A stretch of DNA of 64,000 nucleotides from JBCBKL01 sp038521825 (lineage in GTDB: Bacteria; Pseudomonadota; Alphaproteobacteria; Rhodobacterales; Rhodobacteraceae): positions 124,001 to 188,000 of the forward strand of contig JBCBKL010000001.1 of the NCBI GenBank assembly GCA_038521825.1, written 5' to 3'. Shown here one piece after another: positions 43,905 to 51,633 of this stretch. The notes beneath the pieces are model-generated. The model was not told the DNA's origin and made no database searches. It saw nothing but the letters and a program-made list of their open reading frames with translations. Numbering within the stretch: the stretch's first letter is position 1; every line of letters begins with the position of its first letter. Position numbers and translations under genes: made by a program.

Positions 43905-44684
43905 CTACTCTTGAGGGAAAATTGAATTCCAATTAGCATATATTGTGCCACACGCCTCGGAATTGTGCATGAAAATTGCGATTTCGTCACGATCAATTGC
44001 GACACTCATAGATAGAGAACCGCCACATTGTTGCCCAAATGTTGTCAATCTAAACGGACAATTAGTCTGTCTAATCTCTGCAGCTATCGAATCTATATTG
44101 GCCTTTAGCCAATCAATTTCGGAATCCGCTCCGGAAAAAGAATCACTTTCACCTGGATTCTGGTAAAGACTAGCTGTGATTGCATCCTCCAAACGCATCA
44201 GGAACGCTCCAAGCCGGGTGGGGGTTACGAACGGGTATTCAAGCCCGGCCAATGCGGCCAGCCGTTCGATGCCAAGACCCGCGTCGCGCTGATTTCCGAT
44301 GCGTTCAGCTGGTGCAGCGGTGACTGTGACCGCCTGGATGCCCTTCGTGGCCGAGCTCAAAACGGACCTAAGCGTCTTTAGCTGGCCTTCGTCATCAGGT
44401 GACAGTGCTTGACCCTTGAGGTCGTCAACCGGTTTGAGTTTGCTTCCCTCAAAATCCTGAATACCCAATAGACGCCGGTTGGCCGCGACAACGGTCAAAG
44501 CCGTCTTCTCATCCAACTGGAATCGCAATGCACGGGTCAGAACGGTTTCGTCGATCTCGGTCAGAATGGCCTGCAGCGCAAGCGGCATGCCCTTATCAGC
44601 AATCTTGCGCGCGGGACCGTCATAGCTGTCTTCGTTCTTGGACAGCGCCGCAAGCTTGCCCGCCAGATCGTCAGAGCTGCTCAT
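43905..44684 (-). CDS. Protein of unknown function in kinase/GTPase locus
   Basis: A 259-residue protein without signal peptide or membrane segment and without a domain I recognise. The N-terminal half is predicted helical and charged (LSKNEDSYDGPARKI, LTRALRFQLDEKT). The C-terminal part contains cysteines in TNCPFRL, GQQCGGS and SEACGT. Its start overlaps the stop of the roadblock-like gene as ATGA, so the two are probably made together. G+C drops in its last 200 bases. A role as adaptor or regulator of the nearby GTPases is guesswork from position. Confidence 0.75.
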   Translation of the reverse strand: MSSSDDLAGKLAALSKNEDSYDGPARKIADKGMPLALQAILTEIDETVLTRALRFQLDEKTALTVVAANRRLLGIQDFEGSKLKPVDDLKGQALSPDDEGQLKTLRSVLSSATKGIQAVTVTAAPAERIGNQRDAGLGIERLAALAGLEYPFVTPTRLGAFLMRLEDAITASLYQNPGESDSFSGADSEIDWLKANIDSIAAEIRQTNCPFRLTTFGQQCGGSLSMSVAIDRDEIAIFMHNSEACGTIYANWNSIFPQE

Positions 44685-45052
44685 CCGCTATCCCCCGAAG
44701 ACTGAGTCAGGCGATCAAGCATGGATCGAGCTGCGGTTAGGAAAGCATCCAGATCGAGGCCGGGCTCACAAACGAAACAAGCGGCATCGAGCCGCTGCTC
44801 AGGCTCGCAAAGAAACACTTTCAACTCGCCGTCCTGTTGGCGAACCGCAAAGTCGACCACGGCAGGCGAGGGGATCTTGCTATCACGGAAGATGCCCGCA
44901 GCTTCGGCGCAAAGCTTGTCGAGGGTTTCGCGCCGCGCTTTTTTTGCGCTGCTTGAGACAAGAACTAACTGAGCGTCGATGTCAGCAAATGCTGCAATCC
45001 GACAGGCCTCAAAAGCCACTCGCAAATCGTCCAGCTCTTCCGCGACGCCCAT
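44681..45052 (-). CDS. Small protein with possible roadblock/LC7-like fold
   Basis: A 123-residue cytosolic protein. The order helix (ELDDLRVAFEACR), hydrophobic strand (AQLVLVSSS), helix (TLDKLCAEAAGIF), strands (ELKVFLCEP) and final helix (LDAFLTAARSMLDRL) is what a roadblock/LC7 domain would show. Such domains regulate small GTPases as dimers, for example MglB with MglA. The match is by pattern only and no signature residue settles it. It lies next to three P-loop GTPases, which makes the idea attractive. Confidence 0.6.
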   Translation of the reverse strand: MGVAEELDDLRVAFEACRIAAFADIDAQLVLVSSSAKKARRETLDKLCAEAAGIFRDSKIPSPAVVDFAVRQQDGELKVFLCEPEQRLDAACFVCEPGLDLDAFLTAARSMLDRLTQSSGDSG

Positions 45053-45069
45053 ATTGAAAGCTCGTACTT

Positions 45070-45086
45070 ATTGTTTTCACAACAAT
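45070..45086. repeat. Inverted repeat ATTGTT-N5-AACAAT in the spacer before the roadblock-like gene
   Basis: Exact 6-bp arms at 45070-45075 and 45081-45086 lie in the 79-bp gap between the 316-residue GTPase stop and the roadblock-like start, about 18 bases upstream of that start. It may be a regulatory site or an RNA hairpin; the AT-rich arms make chance occurrence possible. Confidence 0.35.
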
Positions 45087-45131
45087 TAAGCTATTTTGTC
45101 GGCATAGAGAAGCCCTTGGCGATGCAGTTGG

Positions 45132-46082
45132 TCAGCTGTCTTTCAATGCTGCACCATCTGGCAGCCCGGCACTTCCAGTAGCGGGGCGTAGCGGCCTTAC
45201 AGACGACTTCTCACCGGTTTGTCTTGCGCGCTTTGGTGGGCGCTGGCTCTTTTCGCTAGCCGCCGGTCTGATGCGACGTGGAACAACGGTCCCTTCAACG
45301 GCCTTCACCGGCTCTGCGACGGTCTCATCCACGGCCATTGATGGTTCCAGAACGAGTGTCTTGGGGCCGGTATCCAAGGGAACAAAGTCTTTGCCCGCGG
45401 GTTCGGCGACACTGAGGCGCGAGATCATATCAACCAAGTGCTCCGCGAAGTCATGGGCGCCGCTGGCTTCCCACCTTTCCGGGTCATCTCCGGCTGCGAG
45501 GGCGTTTGTCAGGGAGATGGGGAACACGGCATCGAATTGACCATTCGTTTCACGTTCGACCCGAGCCATGACGCGGCGTCGATCCTTGTCGGAGGTGAGC
45601 TTGTCGAAGCGGGTAACGAGGAGAATGCTGTTTTCGCGCAAGGCTTCAGGCATCGCTTCCCAGACTGATGCCTCGCTCTGCCGCCATGCCTGTGTCGCAT
45701 GTGTGCACCAGATCACGGCGTCAATTTCGGGAACCAGACGTTCCCAGACCTCTGACGGCATGTTGGGGTCGGAAATGCCGGGGCAATCGATCAGATCGCA
45801 ATTCTCAAGCATGTCCGCCTGCATGAAAAGCCGAATGACGCGGGTATCTTCGATTGGAACGTCGCCGATTTCAGCGACTTCGATAGATTCCTCAGAGCCA
45901 TCCAGCAATTCACGATGTGCCGCTGGATTACCCTCCGCAATCCAGACGGGCGACAAACGTGTCGCCGTAACCCGCTCCGGCAGGGGACGCGCGCCAAGCA
46001 AGAGGTTTGAAAGCGTGCTTTTACCGGCACTGAATTCGCCCATAAGCGCGATGCGCGGTTTGCGTTGTGTCTCAGGCGTCAT
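45132..46082 (-). CDS. Dynamin/Era-like GTPase with basic tail
   Basis: A 316-residue P-loop GTPase. G1 is GEFSAGKST (15-23), G3 DCPG (99-102) and G4 TRFD (157-160), where canonical proteins have NKxD. The GEFSAGKS form is typical of bacterial dynamin-like and related GTPases. After about residue 220 the protein is a low-complexity tail rich in Pro, Arg and Lys (VVPRRIRP, RPPKRARQ) that could bind membranes or partner proteins. Its core around WCTHATQ and WEAMPEALRE resembles the 500-residue neighbour. It is coupled to the dynamin-like gene by ATGA. Confidence 0.85.
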   Translation of the reverse strand: MTPETQRKPRIALMGEFSAGKSTLSNLLLGARPLPERVTATRLSPVWIAEGNPAAHRELLDGSEESIEVAEIGDVPIEDTRVIRLFMQADMLENCDLIDCPGISDPNMPSEVWERLVPEIDAVIWCTHATQAWRQSEASVWEAMPEALRENSILLVTRFDKLTSDKDRRRVMARVERETNGQFDAVFPISLTNALAAGDDPERWEASGAHDFAEHLVDMISRLSVAEPAGKDFVPLDTGPKTLVLEPSMAVDETVAEPVKAVEGTVVPRRIRPAASEKSQRPPKRARQTGEKSSVRPLRPATGSAGLPDGAALKDS

Positions 46083-48151
46083 AACTGGATCTCCCGCCTT
46101 TGTTCGTTACTCAAGTCATCGATAATGTTAGCCAGATCACTATCCCGATCTTGCTTCGGAGGGCCTCTATCGGCGGCGCCAGCAGCGCCTGCCGTCTGAT
46201 CGCAGATATCCAGAAGCTGGGTGCCCTGATCTTCGAGGAATTCTTGAAGTGTCTTCACAGCGTTTTCGCGAATCTCCTCGAGATGCGCCGCATCGAGATG
46301 GCGAATGAGCGGGGCAGTCTCTGCCTCGATCAAGTCATAGTAGCCATCAGCATAGTTCCGATATCCACGGCGGCGCTGCCACCAGCCTTTCCACCAGGAT
46401 GTATTGAGGTCGAGCGCTATCGTCGTGCCCAGGGCGATCGGTGCTGGCACAACAGGTACAGACGGAGGTTCGATACCAAAGCCCTCATCAGTCACCTCAA
46501 AGGCGTCACGGTAGGTGGTCGAAATCTGGTTTGCGACGTCCGCAAAGACTCCGTCGCATTCGCTGGCGTATTTCCGGCTGAGCACAAGGAAGCTCGACCG
46601 CAAGAGCACCCGAAGCCCATCTGCGCTGTACTGCCAGACCTTGTCTTCGCCATCGTTCTCGAGGTGCTGCAGCAACGCCTCCAACGCACGATCAAGAAAC
46701 CGGCGATGCGACTGCTCGATCCGGCTCGAGAATTGTTGGGACATCTGATCAAGTTTTGCCCCAAGCGTCTCAAGCGCCTTGCCGCGGATCTGGTTCAGAC
46801 GGATTTCGACATCGTCACGTGACATCGTCGAAACAGCACCACCGTTCATCTTGACAGAAACGATCGCCGAAGAGACCTGCAGGCCAGCGGCGGCGTTCTT
46901 GGCTTGCGACCTTACATGATGCAGGACTTCGCCAGCTTCACCATCCGCAATCCTGTTGCCGAGGGTGCGAAACAGATCCGGTACGCCGGACAGGCGCCAA
47001 ACCATTTCCTCCGGTGAAAGGTTATCGCATTCAGTGCCGAGCTTTTTCTCGGCCCATTTGAGCATTGCATCTGCGCTGTCATCAACGATCCCGTGCAGCG
47101 TGCCGCCCACGGCAAGGTTTGCCCAATAAGCACTGCCGAACACAAGCTCGACATCTTTCGGACCGTTATGCTTTTCGAGCGTGCTGAGGATGCTCGCGCG
47201 GATCTCGTCGACCTGATTGACCGGGTCAGAAAGTTCATCGATCCGGTTCACGAAGATGACTAGGTCGCGGGACTTCACGTTCGAAATCATCCGGATCATC
47301 GCCATGTCGGTGGTCGTGAGGGCCTGATGAGCGGATAGGACGACGACGCACAGACGGCTTGATCGCAGTGCATTGATGGTGATCTGCTCACGCATCAGGA
47401 ATGTGTCGTTTACCCCCGGCGTGTCTCGGATGCACAACGGCATCGGAAGACGCTCGGAATCGAAATAGACATCTGCCGACTTGGTAATGTCGGCGAAACG
47501 ACCCTGCTGGTCGTCTTCGCCCTCGAGAAGATCCAGATCGTCGCCCATGCAGACGTAACGCTGGATAAGCTCCTCGGTTACCGTTCCGTAGTCGTGTTTC
47601 TGGCCCAGGAGTAGCTCGAATTTTCGGCCAAGCCGCTGACGGGTTTTGTCGCGGACCTGCTCGATCTGCGCGTGGACCTTCTTGAGTTCTTCATCGGCGT
47701 TCGCACGACGAGACAGTTCACCCAAGCGGCCACCTTCGTTAACCAGATTGTCCCACTCATCCTTTTTGAAGAGCTGGAAAGAGGCGGCTGGCGCTTCCTC
47801 ATCGCGCTTGGTGTTCAGGTGGATGGATGTCACGACGGACGTCCACGGGTTCACGTCGGCCGGCAGAAACTCCGGGCGTCCGATCATGGCATTGACAAGC
47901 GATGTTTTGCCAGCCTTGACCTGCCCAATCATGGTGACGCTCGGGACGAGGGCGGTCAGTTGATCATCCAGGTTCCCGATCGCCTGGCGTCCGCCGTCAT
48001 CGGCAAGGTCGGACAGATCCGTCAGTAGATTGCGCAAGGCCTGAACGTCTGCCGCAACCTCGGCCAGCGGTTCGAACCCGACCGCGTGCGCATCGACGGT
48101 TTGCTGCGCAATCGCCTCGCCAGCGGCGCTGTCCATGGCCTCCATCTTCAT
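46079..48151 (-). CDS. Dynamin-like GTPase
   Basis: A 690-residue large GTPase with G1 GQVKAGKTS (76-84), G2-region T near 104, G3 DTPG (243-246) and G4 NRID (302-305). The remainder is mostly long helices, as in bacterial dynamin-like proteins. A hydrophobic patch (PIALGTTIALDL) followed by WWKGWWQRRR at 586-595 looks like a membrane-inserting paddle. The ATG at 48151 follows GGTGGAAAA; an upstream GTG at 48169 would add six residues. No homologue of the paired BDLP1/2 type is adjacent, but two other GTPases are. Confidence 0.88.
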   Translation of the reverse strand: MKMEAMDSAAGEAIAQQTVDAHAVGFEPLAEVAADVQALRNLLTDLSDLADDGGRQAIGNLDDQLTALVPSVTMIGQVKAGKTSLVNAMIGRPEFLPADVNPWTSVVTSIHLNTKRDEEAPAASFQLFKKDEWDNLVNEGGRLGELSRRANADEELKKVHAQIEQVRDKTRQRLGRKFELLLGQKHDYGTVTEELIQRYVCMGDDLDLLEGEDDQQGRFADITKSADVYFDSERLPMPLCIRDTPGVNDTFLMREQITINALRSSRLCVVVLSAHQALTTTDMAMIRMISNVKSRDLVIFVNRIDELSDPVNQVDEIRASILSTLEKHNGPKDVELVFGSAYWANLAVGGTLHGIVDDSADAMLKWAEKKLGTECDNLSPEEMVWRLSGVPDLFRTLGNRIADGEAGEVLHHVRSQAKNAAAGLQVSSAIVSVKMNGGAVSTMSRDDVEIRLNQIRGKALETLGAKLDQMSQQFSSRIEQSHRRFLDRALEALLQHLENDGEDKVWQYSADGLRVLLRSSFLVLSRKYASECDGVFADVANQISTTYRDAFEVTDEGFGIEPPSVPVVPAPIALGTTIALDLNTSWWKGWWQRRRGYRNYADGYYDLIEAETAPLIRHLDAAHLEEIRENAVKTLQEFLEDQGTQLLDICDQTAGAAGAADRGPPKQDRDSDLANIIDDLSNEQRREIQL

Positions 48152-48213
48152 TTTTCCACCCACTCTCACTTGCCTTGTTCCGTTTACTGATTCCGATCGT
48201 ATCGGTGCAGAAT

Positions 48214-48224
48214 TGGAAACACTC
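48214..48224. repeat. Second copy of TGGAAACACTC in the locus
   Basis: This 11-mer in the 143-bp spacer upstream of the dynamin-like gene is identical to 43875-43885 upstream of the PBP-OmpA gene. Both copies are intergenic, in the same orientation, at the two largest internal gaps of the locus. It may be part of a shared promoter or operator (GAGTGTTTCCA on the coding strand). An 11-base match could still be chance. Confidence 0.35.
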
Positions 48225-48294
48225 CGTTGACTATGTTCACGAAGAAGCGGGCTGAAATATGGCAGTATTGGGGGAAATTGGAGCCGGTCGCTTG

Positions 48295-49797
48295 TTAGAC
48301 GACCAGCATTGTTTCCACGTCGCGTTTGACCTGCAACAAGAGGCAGGCCGCATCGACGGTTGCGTTCTTGTTGTTCTCCATCTCCATCAACTGGATCAGG
48401 TCGGTCACGTCATCGATGGTTGTCCTGAGGGCGCCAATCTCGTCGGCTCCATCAAGGTCGCCATCTGACAGCGTCTCAGAAACCCACAACGCATCTTCGA
48501 GAAATCCGGACATAATCTCGTCGCGTCCGGCATCGCCCTTTTCGGATAACGTGCGGCTGTGCTGTGCCGCGTTGGTGGACAGTTTTTCGACAACGCCGAA
48601 CAAGGCGGCGCGTTGCTGCTCTGTCAGGCCTTCATTTGCCGGATCATCGTTCGCGTCATCATGACGTTCTGTCGATCCAGAGGAGAAGACAAAGTCATCC
48701 GGCGTCGGGTCGCTTTCAGCTTTCGAATACTTGTCAGGGGCGTTGATCGCCTGTGACAGCACATTCCGAATGACATCGCGGGATCCATCAGTCGCGACCT
48801 GCTTCTCGGGTACGGCCGGCTTGGCCTCCGCTTTTTCTTCCGACTTTACGTCTGTTGGCGCGGATGGGTCATCTTCGATGATCAGCTTCGGCTGTTTCTT
48901 CGGCGCCGGCTCGACATCAGGCTTGGCCTCGGCCTCGACTTTCGGTGCTGCCGGTTGTTCCGGTTCGACCGGAACTGACCTCGCCTCTGTGCTGAGAAGA
49001 TCTTCACCAGCCTGTCGAACCGTTTTGCGGCCCATCTCGACGACTTCAAGAACGGAAGCCAAAAGCGCCTTGGCGCCACTGCGTTGGAAGCCTTGAGGTT
49101 CGATGCGGCCATCTGCCAAAAGAGCACCAACCGCGATTGATGCTGCAACCGGGCGAACGGACTGGAACCGACCATCGATCGTGGATTGCATGCCGGTTAT
49201 TTTGGCCCTCACGCCGTCCGCACCGCCCAGTTTGTCAGCGTTGGTCAGAACAAAGAAGGCGCGTCGCTTGAGCCCTTCAGGCATCTGATCCCAAAGCTTG
49301 GCATCTTCGGACGTGAAATCCGGCGCGCACCACAGCGCGATGTCGCAGCGCTTTGCAGCCCAAGTCATTGCTCGCAGCTTCTTGCTCGCATCGCCGTCCA
49401 TTACGACCTCGAGCAGCGAGATGTCGCGCAGCGCTGGAAGGTTTCGCGTCATCTCGATGAAAATCGGATCGCCGGTCACAAAGTCGGCAGGCGCGGCATC
49501 GGCGATCGTTTTCTTGGTTTTGTTTGGATAGGTCAGCGTTGTCGCGTTCTTATCGTCAAAAACGAGTTGGACCGTGGGCAAAGGCAGGGCGTCAGGCAGA
49601 ACCATGGCACCCGCCAAAACATTGAGAATGCTTGACTTGCCGGACCGCCGCGGGCCCATGACCGCAACACGGACCGGCGATTTCAGGCGTGAGATGATCG
49701 CCTCACCACGCTCAACCGCATCACCGGTCAGGTGACCCAGTTCAATGGCTTGGCGCAGGCGGTTCGCAACGTCTGTGTGTGTCACCGCCATGTTCAT
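48295..49797 (-). CDS. P-loop GTPase-like protein with acidic low-complexity middle
   Basis: A 500-residue protein. Walker A is GPRRSGKSS (48-56). The G3 position reads VVMDGDA (131-137) without a DxPG, and the G4 position reads TNADK (185-189), so nucleotide specificity may be altered. The stretch WCAPDFTSEDAKLWDQMPEGLKR lines up with the 316-residue GTPase. Residues about 280-400 are rich in Glu, Pro, Ala and Lys and look disordered; the C-terminal 100 residues are helical. It overlaps the PP2C gene as ATGA. Confidence 0.82.
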   Translation of the reverse strand: MNMAVTHTDVANRLRQAIELGHLTGDAVERGEAIISRLKSPVRVAVMGPRRSGKSSILNVLAGAMVLPDALPLPTVQLVFDDKNATTLTYPNKTKKTIADAAPADFVTGDPIFIEMTRNLPALRDISLLEVVMDGDASKKLRAMTWAAKRCDIALWCAPDFTSEDAKLWDQMPEGLKRRAFFVLTNADKLGGADGVRAKITGMQSTIDGRFQSVRPVAASIAVGALLADGRIEPQGFQRSGAKALLASVLEVVEMGRKTVRQAGEDLLSTEARSVPVEPEQPAAPKVEAEAKPDVEPAPKKQPKLIIEDDPSAPTDVKSEEKAEAKPAVPEKQVATDGSRDVIRNVLSQAINAPDKYSKAESDPTPDDFVFSSGSTERHDDANDDPANEGLTEQQRAALFGVVEKLSTNAAQHSRTLSEKGDAGRDEIMSGFLEDALWVSETLSDGDLDGADEIGALRTTIDDVTDLIQLMEMENNKNATVDAACLLLQVKRDVETMLVV

Positions 49798-50855
49798 GAA
49801 GCGCCTGCCGCCATGGCCTTAGGCTCTTCTTCCTCTTGGCTTTGCTCCACGGCATCAGATGGAAGCTGATCCTCGGCTTCCTTCTTCGGCTCGGGCGTTT
49901 CGGTGACCTTGACGACGTTGTCTGCCGGGGCAGCAGCCTTGCGCGATGTGCCAAACAGAGCGTGGGCGTACTCGGCTATCTTCGACTTGTCCGCAACCCG
50001 TGTCGCGGCAGTTCCGGCGCGACCTGCCTCGGCGCTTGGACCCCGCTTCGCGATCGGTTGGGTGTGGTTCACCTTGATCACCGAAATCGAGATGTTGTCC
50101 TGATCTGGGTCATTCAGATCTTCCAGCGCGCTCAGCAGGAGCCCGGCAATTTCGGAGGCCGTCCGGCGACGATAGCGATGAAGAAGACGTTCGATGCGCT
50201 GGTCTTCGAGATACTGAAGACCATCGCTGGATAGAACCACGATGTCGCCGGCTTCAAGCTGGAATGATGCATCCGGACAATCGACCTTGGCCACCTTGTC
50301 ACCATAGATCACAGAGGTCAGACAGTTCCGGTCGGGGTGGTTTTTTGCCGCTTCGGCATCAAGAAGGCCACTTTGCACCATAAAGTCGATTTGCGGTGCC
50401 ATCGAATGATCTTCGTTCAACTGCTGCAGCTTCCCTTTCCGCATCAGGAATAGGGGTGAGTCGCCGATGGAATTCCAGAACAGCTCGGATCCCACAAGGA
50501 CGAGCGAAACCAACGTCGCGCCCATACCTTGGGTGCCCGGATTCGAAAGAACATGCTCGCGAACCGATGCGTTCGCCCGAACGGCCGCACTACCCATGAT
50601 ACCTGGGATGCCGGCTGGCTCGCCAACGAAGGTGTCGCTTTGGCGTTTCAGCGCGCCATAGACTTCTGTCACAACAATCTTACTGGCTACATCTCCGGCG
50701 GCATGACCGCCCATACCGTCAGCGAGAACAACAATTCCGCTGTCATCACCAAAGGGAAAATCAGTTACCAAGGCATCTTCTTGGTAATCGCGCTGTCCCT
50801 GGCTCAGTGCAGATGCGACGTCGTATCGTGGTTCAGGCAGTCGCCACATCGTCAT
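49794..50855 (-). CDS. PP2C-family protein Ser/Thr phosphatase
   Basis: A 353-residue protein phosphatase. Metal-binding motifs are intact: RDYQEDA (22-28), LADGMGGHAAGD (44-55), a GMGATL segment, VLSSDGLQYL and a final DPDQDN. The catalytic domain ends near 250; the last 100 residues are charged and low-complexity. It probably reverses the phosphorylation made by the kinase encoded two genes upstream. It overlaps the FHA gene by 23 bases, so expression is tightly coupled. Cytosolic; no membrane segment. Confidence 0.93.
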   Translation of the reverse strand: MTMWRLPEPRYDVASALSQGQRDYQEDALVTDFPFGDDSGIVVLADGMGGHAAGDVASKIVVTEVYGALKRQSDTFVGEPAGIPGIMGSAAVRANASVREHVLSNPGTQGMGATLVSLVLVGSELFWNSIGDSPLFLMRKGKLQQLNEDHSMAPQIDFMVQSGLLDAEAAKNHPDRNCLTSVIYGDKVAKVDCPDASFQLEAGDIVVLSSDGLQYLEDQRIERLLHRYRRRTASEIAGLLLSALEDLNDPDQDNISISVIKVNHTQPIAKRGPSAEAGRAGTAATRVADKSKIAEYAHALFGTSRKAAAPADNVVKVTETPEPKKEAEDQLPSDAVEQSQEEEEPKAMAAGAS

Positions 50856-51594
50856 TCTCTCCTGCAGGATCTTTTGCCCAATTGAACGATTTATCGCAGA
50901 GCGCGATGAACCGAAGATCAGTTTCGCCCAGACGAATGCTATCGCCGGTTGTCAGGTTCTCGGCGCTCACGACCGGCTTGTCGTTCAGGCGCACGATGTT
51001 GCTCTTTCCGCCGTGGCCAAGATGAAATTCGTGGGTCTGCGGGTCGTAAGCGATCGCGGCATGGTTTTCCCGCGAAATCGCCGCATCGCCGAAATCAAGC
51101 TGAACTGCCTGGTCTTCACCGCGGCCTATCGGGCTGAGGCCCGTGTAAAGCGGGAACCACGCGCCCCGACCTTTGCCCTTGGATACGACAAGCCAACCAA
51201 CCGGGAACTTTTCCGGTCCGTTCGCAGTCTCGGCAGGTGCGTCATCAAACAGGCTGACGACATCGGCCTGCGTGGTATCAAAGCCGATCAGGCGGGTTTT
51301 GTTTCGGCGGTTCCGTTTCGGCTGCTCGGAAACGGCAGTCAGATCCAGCTCTTGTTCGGCAGAGGAACCATCCGCTGCGGGCGCATCCATGTCCCATATG
51401 CTCAGGTCTTCGGCGCTGTCCTTCATGTCTGCGGAAACACGATCAACGATATCAAGACTATCGCCCGCGGCTCCCGAACCAGACTTTTCGCTGGCTAGAT
51501 CCTTGATGATCTGCTCCATCGTCTCGATCTGATCGGATGGTTGCTGTGTTGTCTTTTTTTGCTTGCCTTTGAAGAGGCTGCTGAAGATTCCCAT
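50833..51594 (-). CDS. FHA-domain protein
   Basis: A 253-residue cytosolic protein. The FHA domain spans about 133-232, with the phosphothreonine-binding GRGE (157-160) and SRENH (174-178) motifs and a following N-V-R-L-N stretch. The N-terminal 130 residues are acidic and flexible, with several Thr/Ser; the NKTRLIGFDTT segment at 98-108 looks like a conserved docking or phosphorylation site. It most likely reads the phosphorylation mark of the adjacent kinase and recruits partners such as the GTPases. Confidence 0.92.
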   Translation of the reverse strand: MGIFSSLFKGKQKKTTQQPSDQIETMEQIIKDLASEKSGSGAAGDSLDIVDRVSADMKDSAEDLSIWDMDAPAADGSSAEQELDLTAVSEQPKRNRRNKTRLIGFDTTQADVVSLFDDAPAETANGPEKFPVGWLVVSKGKGRGAWFPLYTGLSPIGRGEDQAVQLDFGDAAISRENHAAIAYDPQTHEFHLGHGGKSNIVRLNDKPVVSAENLTTGDSIRLGETDLRFIALCDKSFNWAKDPAGENDDVATA

Positions 51595-51633
51595 TGTCTT
51601 TATCCCTCTATTCTAGGGCTGCTCTTGGAGGTT

